Assembly: GCA_964615285.1 (NCBI GenBank)
Contig: CAZTND010000028.1
Coordinates: 1-18,591, forward strand
Reading direction: 5' to 3'
Source: RGIG4074 sp964615285
Lineage (GTDB): Bacteria > Bacillota > Clostridia > Christensenellales > Borkfalkiaceae
Length of the DNA stretch: 18,591 bases
The stretch's first letter is position 1. Every line of letters begins with the position of its first letter. This document shows, one piece after another, positions 8,158 to 13,996 of this stretch. The notes beneath the pieces are model-generated. The model was not told where the DNA came from, searched no databases, and was given only the letters and a program-made list of their open reading frames with translations. The position numbers and the translations under genes are program-made.

Positions 8158-8247
8158 AAAACCTCCGTCAAAACACTTTAATTTTTTCCGGATTTTTGGT
8201 ATAATCGAAAAGAATGAAATTTTACAGTGTTTTCCATCGGAGGTTTT
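8158..8247 (+). promoter_or_regulatory. Inverted repeat enclosing the pfkA promoter and covering its ribosome-binding site
   Basis: The left arm at 8158-8167 (AAAACCTCCG) is the exact reverse complement of 8238-8247 (CGGAGGTTTT), which contains the pfkA Shine-Dalgarno sequence. After a small internal loop (2 versus 4 bases), 8170-8177 (AAAACACT) pairs exactly with 8226-8233 (AGTGTTTT). A few A/T pairs continue inward. The pfkA -10 box lies in the loop. RNA read through from dnaE would carry both arms and hide the ribosome-binding site; RNA started at the internal promoter would lack the left arm and leave it free. The pairing is directly visible; the regulatory reading is inference. Confidence 0.6.
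8177..8205 (+). promoter_or_regulatory. pfkA promoter with extended -10
   Basis: A perfect TATAAT (8200-8205) is preceded by TGG, making an extended -10 (TGnTATAAT, 8197-8205). The best -35 at 17-base spacing is the weak TTTAAT (8177-8182), as expected when an extended -10 is present. Predicted transcription starts near 8212, giving a leader of about 40 bases before the pfkA ATG at 8251. Confidence 0.75.
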
Positions 8248-8250
8248 AAG

Positions 8251-9213
8251 ATGAAACGTATCGGTTTATTGACGAGCGGCGGCGACGCGCCCGGCATGAA
8301 CGCCGCCATCCGCGCGGTCGTTCGCACGGGTATCTATTTCGGCATGGAAGTGTACGGCGTGGAATGCGGCTATGCGGGGCTGATCAACGACGATCTCATC
8401 CCCATGAGCATGCGTTCGGTGTCCGACATCGTCCAGCGCGGCGGCACCATGCTCCGCACGGCGCGGTGCCTGGAAATGCTGACCAAGGACGGGCAGCAGA
8501 AGGCCGTCAAGACGCTCAAAAACAGGGGCATCGAGGGGTTGGTCGTCATCGGCGGCGACGGCTCCTTCCGCGGCGCGAAAGTGCTCAGCGAGGAGTACGG
8601 CATCCCCACCATCGGCATTCCCGGCACCATCGACAACGACCTGGCCTATACCGACTATACCCTCGGGTTCGACACGGCCGTCAACACCTGCCTCGACATC
8701 ATCAACAAACTGCGCGACACGATGACCTCGCACGAACGCATCTCGGTCGTGGAAGTCATGGGCCGCCACTGCGGCGACATCGCGCTGTACGCGGGCATCG
8801 GCAGCGGCGCGGAGATCATCGTCGTACCCGAAGTGCCCTACGACATGGACGACATCGTCATGCGCATCAACCGTTCGCGCGCCAATCACAAGCACTCCAA
8901 CATCATCGTCATCGCCGAGGGCGTCATGAGCGCGACGGCGTTCGCCAAGCAACTGCAGGAAGTCACCACCTACTCGGTGCGGCCCACGACCATCGGGCAC
9001 GTCCAGCGCGGCGGTTCGCCTTCCATGCAGGACCGCATGCTGGCGGCGCAGTTCGGCAACAAGGCGGTGCGCCTTCTGAAAGACGGTATCGGCAACCGCA
9101 CCATCGGCATCAAGGACAACCACATCATCGATATGGACATCATCGAAGCGGTTTCCATGAAGAAAAAATTCAATTTCGAGCTCTATAATACGTTGCAGAT
9201 GATTTCCATGTAA
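8251..9213 (+). CDS. pfkA: ATP-dependent 6-phosphofructokinase PfkA
   Basis: PfkA phosphorylates fructose 6-phosphate to fructose 1,6-bisphosphate, the committed step of glycolysis, as a cytosolic homotetramer. At 320 residues it matches the bacterial allosteric ATP-PFK almost exactly. Landmarks are TSGGDAPGMNAAIR (8-21), GGDGS (101-105, with Gly104 typical of ATP rather than pyrophosphate users), PGTIDND (124-130, catalytic Asp128), HERI (161-164), MGRHCG (170-175) and HVQRGG (250-255). Arg21 and Arg25 of the ADP/PEP effector site are present. I chose the ATG at 8251 because CGGAGG (8238-8243) sits seven bases upstream and the sequence then begins with the family's MKRIGLLTSGG; an in-frame ATG at 8227 would add eight unrelated residues. 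It is transcribed from its own promoter and closed by a terminator. Confidence 0.97.
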   Translation: MKRIGLLTSGGDAPGMNAAIRAVVRTGIYFGMEVYGVECGYAGLINDDLIPMSMRSVSDIVQRGGTMLRTARCLEMLTKDGQQKAVKTLKNRGIEGLVVIGGDGSFRGAKVLSEEYGIPTIGIPGTIDNDLAYTDYTLGFDTAVNTCLDIINKLRDTMTSHERISVVEVMGRHCGDIALYAGIGSGAEIIVVPEVPYDMDDIVMRINRSRANHKHSNIIVIAEGVMSATAFAKQLQEVTTYSVRPTTIGHVQRGGSPSMQDRMLAAQFGNKAVRLLKDGIGNRTIGIKDNHIIDMDIIEAVSMKKKFNFELYNTLQMISM

Positions 9214-9247
9214 TGATCGTCGGACTTGCTGCATATGAATAATAATG

Positions 9248-9281
9248 ACGGCTGCGTATTTTTCCGTGGCCGTTTTATTTT
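9248..9281 (+). terminator. Intrinsic terminator after pfkA
   Basis: A nine-pair stem (9248-9256 with 9265-9273, two G·T wobbles) with an eight-base loop is followed by a T-rich tract (TTTTATTTT, 9273-9281). It ends the pfkA transcript before the promoter of the next gene. Confidence 0.75.
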
Positions 9282-9293
9282 GCGCCTGTGCGT

Positions 9294-9322
9294 TTGATTG
9301 CGCCGCAGACGGTTTATAAAAT
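9294..9322 (+). promoter_or_regulatory. Promoter of the PfkB-kinase gene
   Basis: TTGATT (9294-9299) and TAAAAT (9317-9322) are separated by 17 bases. Transcription would start near 9329 and produce an unusually long leader of about 137 bases before the ATG at 9466. Confidence 0.5.
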
Positions 9323-9332
9323 AACCGGGAAT

Positions 9333-9454
9333 CCCTTGCGCCGCCGGGCGAGACCGGCGCAGGGGGCTGCGTTTTGCCGCGGGACTTTGCGGAAACGTTT
9401 TTCTGCGCGAAATTTAAGAAAACATCATAAGGGGGCAGGGGAAGAAAGTTCCCC
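9333..9454 (+). promoter_or_regulatory. Structured leader of the PfkB-kinase gene
   Basis: The leader starts with an 11-pair GC-rich stem (9333-9343 with 9355-9365, one wobble, 11-base loop). A short CCGC/GCGG stem-loop lies around 9378-9392. A six-pair GGGGAA/TTCCCC hairpin (9438-9443 with 9449-9454, five-base loop) ends 11 bases before the ATG. No T run follows any of them, so they are not terminators. I do not recognise a known riboswitch. The last hairpin replaces a normal Shine-Dalgarno spacing, with the purine-rich AAGGGGG (9429-9435) just above it. Confidence 0.4.
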
Positions 9455-9465
9455 GCATCGACAGC

Positions 9466-10392
9466 ATGATATTGACAGTTTGTTTGAGTCCGAGCGTGGA
9501 TATTACCGTGGAAGTGGATGCGCTGGAGGTCGGCAAGACCAACGTTGCCAGGCGCAAGCGCATGCGCCCGGGCGGCAAGGCGCTCAACGTGGCGTTGGGC
9601 GTGGCGCGGCTCGGCGGGGAGGCGCTCGCCACGGGGTTCATGTACCGTGAAAACGGGGGCATGTTCGAAGAGCTTCTCGAGCGCGGCGGCGTCAGGCATT
9701 CTTTCATCATGAACGAAGGGCGGGTGCGCGAAAATTATAAGTTCATCGACCACCGCTCCATGCTCACCGAGGTCAACGACGTGGGGGCGGAAGTGCCGCC
9801 CGAAAATCTCGAAAAGCTGCTGGAACGGGTGCGCCGCCTCTCTGCCGTCAGCGCCGTCACGGTCATTTCCGGCGGGCTGCCGCGCGGCGTGGATGCGTCC
9901 TATTACGGCGACTTGTTCCGCGCCGTCGCGCCCGGTTCTCTGCGCGTCGCCGATGCGACGGGCGGCAAGCTGAACGCCGCTGTCGCGGCGGGGGTCGATC
10001 TGGTCAAGCCCAACCTGGACGAACTTGAAAACTGCATCGGCAGGGAATTGAGCTGCCGGCAGGATATGCTGGATGCCTGCCGCGAACTGGTGCGGCGGGG
10101 TGCCAAAACCGTGCTCCTCTCCCTGGGCAAGGAGGGCGCCGTCCTGACGGACGGCAAAGAGGGGTACTATTGCCGCAGCACTTCCGTGGCGGTCAATTCC
10201 ACGGTGGGCGCGGGCGACGCGATGGTTGCCGCCGCGGCGATGAAGATGGCGGAAAGGGCGCCCATGCCTGAAATTTTGCGCGCGGGCACGGCGGCTGGCA
10301 CGGCGGCGGTCACCACGTTCGACGAGATCGCCTTCCCGCCGGAAAAATATAAGGAAATTTTTGAAAGCCTGCAGGTCACGCGGCTGTTCTGA
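9466..10392 (+). CDS. fruK: PfkB-family sugar-phosphate kinase, probably 1-phosphofructokinase
   Basis: A 308-residue ribokinase/PfkB-fold kinase of the 1-phosphofructokinase/tagatose-6-phosphate kinase branch. Landmarks are the MILTVCLSPSVD N-terminal strand, PGGKALNVA (35-43), SGGLPRG (135-141), KPNLDEL (181-187), LSLGKEGA (218-225) and STVGAGDA (245-252) with catalytic Asp251 in the anion hole. The usual PGGKG motif reads GGKA here (Ala39 for Gly). It would convert fructose 1-phosphate, or a similar phosphohexose, to a bisphosphate that joins the product of PfkA. No fructose PTS or deoR-type repressor gene is adjacent, so the substrate is uncertain. No ordinary Shine-Dalgarno sequence precedes the ATG, but the protein start matches the family. 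It is followed after eight bases by the TtcA-like gene. Confidence 0.8.
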   Translation: MILTVCLSPSVDITVEVDALEVGKTNVARRKRMRPGGKALNVALGVARLGGEALATGFMYRENGGMFEELLERGGVRHSFIMNEGRVRENYKFIDHRSMLTEVNDVGAEVPPENLEKLLERVRRLSAVSAVTVISGGLPRGVDASYYGDLFRAVAPGSLRVADATGGKLNAAVAAGVDLVKPNLDELENCIGRELSCRQDMLDACRELVRRGAKTVLLSLGKEGAVLTDGKEGYYCRSTSVAVNSTVGAGDAMVAAAAMKMAERAPMPEILRAGTAAGTAAVTTFDEIAFPPEKYKEIFESLQVTRLF

Positions 10393-10400
10393 CGAAGCAT

Positions 10401-11234
10401 ATGGAAGAATTATCCCGGGCAAAGGAGATCGAACGCTCCATCATCAAGCGCTACCGCAAGGAGATCTGGAGCCGCTTTGTGCAGGCGGTCAAGGCGTATT
10501 CCCTCATACGGGAGGGCGACCGCATCGCCGTCTGCATGTCAGGCGGCAAGGACAGCTTTTTGATGGCAAAACTGTTCCAGGAGATACAGCGGCACGGACA
10601 GATGGATTTTTCCCTGCGGTTCATCGTCATGGACCCCGGCTATCTGCCCGCCAACCGCGCTCTCATCCTCGAAAACGCCGCACTTCTGGACATCCCCGCA
10701 GAGATGTTTTCCTCTCCCATCTTCGAGGTCGTCGAACAGGCGGGCGGGTCGCCCTGCTACCTCTGCGCGCGCATGCGGCGGGGGTATCTCTACGAAAAGG
10801 CCAAGAGCCTCGGCTGCAACAAGATCGCCCTCGGCCACCACTTCGACGACGCGATAGAAACCACCCTTTTAAGCATGTTCTACGGCGCGGAAGTCAAGAC
10901 CATGCTGCCCAAGCTGCATTCCACCTCCCACCCCGGCATGGAGCTCATCCGCCCCATGTACCGCATTCACGAGGCGGACATCGTGCGCTGGGCAAAGGGC
11001 AACGGGCTGACCTTTCTGAACTGCGCCTGCCGCTTCACCGAAAAGGTGGCAAACAAGGAAGAGGAGAGCAAGCGGCGGGAAATGAAGGAGCTTGTGCGCG
11101 CGCTCAAACAAAAGTACGACCGCATCGACGAGAACATCTTCCGCAGCATGCAAAACGTCAATCTCGACTGTGTGTTGGGATATAAAACGAAGGGGCAGAC
11201 GCACCTGTTCACGGACGATTACGACGACGTATAA
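10401..11234 (+). CDS. ttcA: TtcA-family tRNA thiolation ATPase
   Basis: A 277-residue adenine-nucleotide alpha-hydrolase of the TtcA/TtuA family, which adenylates a tRNA base and replaces oxygen with sulfur using an oxygen-labile iron-sulfur cluster. Visible are the PP-loop SGGKDS (47-52), the C-x2-C pair Cys119/Cys122 in CYLCARMRRG, GHHFDDAIETT (145-155) and Cys208/Cys210 in NCACRF. In E. coli TtcA three cysteines, two in C-x2-C and one further on, hold the cluster, so the set is compatible. TtcA makes 2-thiocytidine at tRNA position 32; several Firmicutes homologues are named from this alone, so target base and position are inferred. The start is eight bases after the kinase stop with no clear ribosome-binding site, suggesting coupled translation. 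A functional link to the sugar kinase is not obvious. Confidence 0.75.
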   Translation: MEELSRAKEIERSIIKRYRKEIWSRFVQAVKAYSLIREGDRIAVCMSGGKDSFLMAKLFQEIQRHGQMDFSLRFIVMDPGYLPANRALILENAALLDIPAEMFSSPIFEVVEQAGGSPCYLCARMRRGYLYEKAKSLGCNKIALGHHFDDAIETTLLSMFYGAEVKTMLPKLHSTSHPGMELIRPMYRIHEADIVRWAKGNGLTFLNCACRFTEKVANKEEESKRREMKELVRALKQKYDRIDENIFRSMQNVNLDCVLGYKTKGQTHLFTDDYDDV

Positions 11235-11237
11235 AAG

Positions 11238-11264
11238 GCCCGCGGGCTGCACAGACTGTTCTGT
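11238..11264 (+). promoter_or_regulatory. Tandem palindromes directly before the ldhA start
   Basis: GCCCGCGGGC (11238-11247) is a perfect 10-base palindrome. ACAGA (11251-11255) and TCTGT (11260-11264) form an inverted repeat with a four-base spacer that ends at the base before the ATG. No Shine-Dalgarno sequence is present between ttcA and ldhA. This may be an operator or a structure that affects initiation, or chance in a short spacer. Confidence 0.25.
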
Positions 11265-12236
11265 ATGAACAGTATCTTGTTTTATGATATGAAGGAATAT
11301 GAACGCCCGCTGTTCGACGAATACAACGGGGACGGTTTTTCCTTTGACTATGTGGAGAGCAAATTGGATGAAAAGACCGTCGCGCTCGCAAGGGGGTACG
11401 ACGGCGTTTGTATTTTCGTCAATGATACCGCGAGCGGCGCGGTCATCCGGCGGCTGAAGGAGTATGGCGTGGGACTGATCGCGCTGCGCTGTTCCGGCTT
11501 CAACAATGTCGACATGGCGGCGGCAGAGAAGTGCGGCATCAGGGTCATGCGCGTGCCTGCCTATTCCCCGTACAGCGTCGCCGAACACGCCGCGGCAATG
11601 CTCCTCACGCTCAATCGCAAGATCCACAAGGCGTACATCCGCACGCGCGATTTCAATTTCAGCCTCAATCATCTCATCGGGTTCGACCTGCACGGCAAGA
11701 CGGCGGGGGTGATCGGCACGGGGCGAATCGGCAAAACGTTCATCGGCATCTGCCAGGGTTTCGGCATGCGCGTGCTCTGCTATGACGTGCGCCCCGACCC
11801 CGCCGCGGGGTTGGAATACGTGCCTCTGGAGCGGCTCCTGCGGGAGAGCGACGTCATTTCCCTGCACTGCCCGCTCACCGAAGATACCCGCCACATCGTC
11901 GGCAAAGAGGCGTTTGCGCAGATGAAGGCGGGGTGCATCCTCGTCAATACCTCCCGCGGCGGGCTCATCGACAGCGAGGCGCTGTTGGGCGCGTTGCTTT
12001 CGGGCAGACTGGGCGGCGCGTGCCTGGACGTGTACGAGGAGGAGGCGGGGCTCTTCTATGAAGATAAGTCGGTGACGGGCGTGCAGGACGAACTTTTGTC
12101 CCTCATCGTATCCCGCCCGAACGTCATCGTCACGTCCCACCAGGCATATCTCACGCGGGAGGCTTTGGACGAGATCACGCGCACAACTTTATCGAATTTC
12201 CGCGAATTTTTCGGCAAAACGCCCGAAAAAGCATAA
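11265..12236 (+). CDS. ldhA: D-lactate dehydrogenase / D-2-hydroxyacid dehydrogenase
   Basis: A 323-residue NAD-dependent D-2-hydroxyacid dehydrogenase, closest in motifs to fermentative D-lactate dehydrogenases that reduce pyruvate to D-lactate and regenerate NAD. It shows RCSGFNNVD (75-83), the Rossmann GTGRIG (151-156) followed by an acidic Asp174 typical of NAD over NADP, LHCPLTEDTRH (200-210), catalytic Arg231 in NTSRGGLID, the acidic DVYEEE (255-260) and catalytic His292 in TSHQAYLT. Length and motif order are normal. It follows ttcA by 30 bases with no obvious promoter, so it may be cotranscribed with the kinase and ttcA, and it lacks a recognisable ribosome-binding site. Other 2-keto acids such as phenylpyruvate or hydroxyisocaproate remain possible substrates. 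Confidence 0.85.
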   Translation: MNSILFYDMKEYERPLFDEYNGDGFSFDYVESKLDEKTVALARGYDGVCIFVNDTASGAVIRRLKEYGVGLIALRCSGFNNVDMAAAEKCGIRVMRVPAYSPYSVAEHAAAMLLTLNRKIHKAYIRTRDFNFSLNHLIGFDLHGKTAGVIGTGRIGKTFIGICQGFGMRVLCYDVRPDPAAGLEYVPLERLLRESDVISLHCPLTEDTRHIVGKEAFAQMKAGCILVNTSRGGLIDSEALLGALLSGRLGGACLDVYEEEAGLFYEDKSVTGVQDELLSLIVSRPNVIVTSHQAYLTREALDEITRTTLSNFREFFGKTPEKA

Positions 12237-12243
12237 AAATATT

Positions 12244-12273
12244 ATAAAAAGTAAGAATTGTTTTATTTTTTTT
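12244..12273 (+). terminator. Possible AT-only terminator after ldhA
   Basis: ATAAAA (12244-12249) can pair with TTTTAT (12261-12266) across an 11-base loop, followed by a run of T to 12273. The stem has no G·C pair, so it is a weak candidate; it sits exactly between the ldhA stop and the promoter of the next gene. Confidence 0.25.
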
Positions 12274-12274
12274 C

Positions 12275-12303
12275 TTGTCTTTTTGAAAAATTACGCCTAT
12301 AAT
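12275..12303 (+). promoter_or_regulatory. Promoter of the small Cys/Lys-rich protein gene
   Basis: TTGTCT (12275-12280) and a perfect TATAAT (12298-12303) are separated by 17 bases, a near-consensus vegetative promoter. Transcription would begin near 12310. A ribosome-binding site AAAGAGG (12323-12329) lies ten bases before the ATG at 12340. Confidence 0.7.
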
Positions 12304-12339
12304 GAAAGTAATTTATAAAAAGAAAGAGGTCATAAAACA

Positions 12340-12588
12340 ATGGAAAACGAAGAATTGAAAAAATTACAGGACGAGCTGGACGTTTTGAAATGGAACGACG
12401 CGCAGGCGAGAGGCGGGCAGGATACCTGCGGAACGTACGATTACTGCGTGAAGTGCGACAAGAGCGTGGAGTTCCCTTGCGCCAAAGCCAAGACCGCGTT
12501 TGAAGCCAAGCCCGCCAAGAAGGCGAAACCCGCTTCCGACAAGGCGGTCCGCATGAGAAAGACCACGAAGGCCAGAAAGGCGGAGTAA
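12340..12588 (+). CDS. Small protein with four-cysteine cluster and basic Lys/Ala tail, unknown
   Basis: I do not recognise this 82-residue protein. It has three parts. Residues 1-18 are a charged helix-forming stretch (ENEELKKLQDELDVLK), possibly a short coiled coil. Residues 30-47 hold four cysteines (30, 36, 39, 47; spacing C-x5-C-x2-C-x7-C), a pattern that could bind zinc or an iron-sulfur cluster. Residues 48-82 are a low-complexity Lys/Ala/Pro tail with 13 Lys or Arg in 35 positions and only three acidic residues, resembling histone H1-like nucleic-acid-binding tails. There is no signal peptide or membrane segment. It is monocistronic, with a near-consensus promoter, a fair ribosome-binding site and a very strong downstream hairpin, which speaks for a real, well-expressed gene. 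A nucleic-acid-associated role is inference only. Confidence 0.7.
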   Translation: MENEELKKLQDELDVLKWNDAQARGGQDTCGTYDYCVKCDKSVEFPCAKAKTAFEAKPAKKAKPASDKAVRMRKTTKARKAE

Positions 12589-12611
12589 AGACAAAAAACG
12601 ATCGTAAAGAA

Positions 12612-12653
12612 AGAGGGCCGGGCGCTTTTCGTTTGAAAGGCGTCCGGCCCTCT
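12612..12653. terminator. Shared bidirectional terminator between convergent genes
   Basis: A 19-pair stem with a four-base GTTT loop: 12612-12621 pairs perfectly with 12644-12653, and 12622-12630 continues against 12635-12643 with two G·T wobbles. It lies in the 81 bases between the plus-strand small gene (stop 12588) and the minus-strand phosphodiesterase (stop 12670). T-rich bases follow on both strands (TGTTTT on plus; T-rich runs including six consecutive T, opposite 12595-12600, on minus), though neither is an ideal immediate T tract. Confidence 0.8.
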
Positions 12654-12669
12654 CCTGTTTTCGGTTCGG

Positions 12670-13200
12670 TCACAGTTCCCGCTCCATGAACGTTCCGCCG
12701 TCCTGGTCCTTCCAGACCGCGCGCCCGTTCTCCAGGAGCATGTACGAATGCGGGGAATTTTCCTTTGGCAGGGACAAGCTGCCGCAGTTGAGATACAGAT
12801 AGCTGTCCCGCATCTCCGCTTTGGGCACATGCGTGTGCCCGCACAGCAGAATGTCTCCCGCCTGCAGCGGCGGCGGTTCCCTGTGCCCGTGGGTGCAAAA
12901 GACCGTCCGGCCCTCCCAAAAGAGTACGGCATACTCGGCGAGGACGGGAAAGGGCAGCACCATCTGGTCGACTTCGGCCTCGCAGTTGCCGCGCACGCAG
13001 AGGGGCGCGGGGGAAAGGGCGGAAAGCAGGGCAATGACTTCTTTCGGGGCATACCCTGCGGGCAGGTCGTTGCGCGGACCGTGATAGAGGAGGTCGCCGA
13101 GCAAAACGACCCGTTCGGGGGCCTCCGCCCGGATCCGTTCGATGAGTTTTTGCGTATAGAATGCCGACCCGTGCAGGTCGGAAGCGACGAGCAGTTTCAT
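12670..13200 (-). CDS. yfcE: YfcE/MJ0936-family metallophosphodiesterase
   Basis: A 176-residue calcineurin-like phosphoesterase of the YfcE/MJ0936 family, enzymes that hydrolyse phosphodiester bonds in vitro with two metal ions such as Mn. The full metal-binding series is present: Asp8 and His10 (SDLHG), Asp36 (LGDLLYHGPRN), Asn72 (RGNCE), His104/His106 (THGH) and GHTH (121-124). The true substrate is unknown in this family. I chose the ATG at 13200, where the family's MKLLVASDLHG begins, over an in-frame GTG at 13212 that overlaps the HAD gene. The HAD stop lies only four bases upstream, so the gene is the third member of a minus-strand operon and ends at the shared 19-bp hairpin. Confidence 0.87.
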   Translation of the reverse strand: MKLLVASDLHGSAFYTQKLIERIRAEAPERVVLLGDLLYHGPRNDLPAGYAPKEVIALLSALSPAPLCVRGNCEAEVDQMVLPFPVLAEYAVLFWEGRTVFCTHGHREPPPLQAGDILLCGHTHVPKAEMRDSYLYLNCGSLSLPKENSPHSYMLLENGRAVWKDQDGGTFMEREL

Positions 13201-13204
13201 GAAA

Positions 13205-13996
13205 CTATTCACCCAAAAGTTCTTTTATCTTTTGCAGGACGCCCTTTTCCGCGTTGGAGGGAACGATGCTGCCTATTTTTTCCTGCAGCGGCGGAAAACC
13301 GTTGGCGGGGACATAGGCGTGTCCGCAGGCAAGCAGCATTTCCAAATCGTTCATGTAGTCCCCGAACGCCGCGCATTCCTCCCGCCCGAGATGAAAATAA
13401 CGCTGCGCAAACGTCATTGCCTTGCCCTTGTTGGTTTCGGGCATGGATATATCCGTCCAGACGTTTCCCGAAACAATGACCCTTAGATCGGGCAGCAGGG
13501 CGGGCAGCGTTTTGCCCGAAAACTCTGCCGCGCCGCGGCGGTCGAATACGGCGATCTTGCAGACGGCGTCCCTTTCGGGAACGTCTTCCAGCCGGTCCGT
13601 GCGGCTGAAATTCGGATAGTATTTGATGCATTCGGCGAGAAAAAGCGGATCTTCCGCTTCGGCGTAAGCCCGTTCGGCGCAGCAGAGCAGGGGATATACG
13701 CCTTGCTGCGTGCGCACCGCCTGCAGTATGCCGCCCAGCCGGGCGGCGGGCAGGGCCTCGGCAAAGAGCCGCCTGCCCCGGTAATAGACGAGCGCGCCGT
13801 TTTCGGCGATGAACAGCACCTTCTCTTCGACGGGGGCAAACAACCGCCGCAGGCTTTCGTACTGCCTGCCGCTGGCGATCGCAAAGAGAATGCCCCGCGC
13901 GGCCATCTTGCGGATGAGAAAAAAGATTTCCGACGGCAGAGAGCCGTCGGGCAGAAGCAGCGTTCCGTCCAGATCGGACGCGATGAGCCTGATCAT
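13205..13996 (-). CDS. Cof-type HAD-superfamily phosphatase
   Basis: A 263-residue HAD hydrolase of the Cof/subfamily IIB type with a C2 cap, cytosolic enzymes that dephosphorylate sugar phosphates, nucleotides or cofactors such as pyridoxal phosphate and FMN. All four HAD motifs are present: SDLDGTL with nucleophile Asp8 and acid Asp10, ASGR (41-44), Lys190/Lys192 in NKGKA, and GDYMND (212-217). The substrate cannot be predicted. The ATG overlaps the stop of the upstream dehydrogenase gene by four bases (ATGA), so translation is coupled, and the phosphodiesterase gene follows after four bases. Co-transcription with a dehydrogenase and a phosphodiesterase suggests a housekeeping or metabolite-repair operon, but no pathway is evident. 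Confidence 0.9.
   Translation of the reverse strand: MIRLIASDLDGTLLLPDGSLPSEIFFLIRKMAARGILFAIASGRQYESLRRLFAPVEEKVLFIAENGALVYYRGRRLFAEALPAARLGGILQAVRTQQGVYPLLCCAERAYAEAEDPLFLAECIKYYPNFSRTDRLEDVPERDAVCKIAVFDRRGAAEFSGKTLPALLPDLRVIVSGNVWTDISMPETNKGKAMTFAQRYFHLGREECAAFGDYMNDLEMLLACGHAYVPANGFPPLQEKIGSIVPSNAEKGVLQKIKELLGE

Noticed and set aside
8266..10422. 718-codon open frame on the minus strand across pfkA and the kinase gene
   Set aside because: It lies antisense to two clear genes, is rich in His/Arg/Ala/Asp as expected for the shadow of GC-rich codons, shows no recognisable motif, and crosses the pfkA terminator and promoters.
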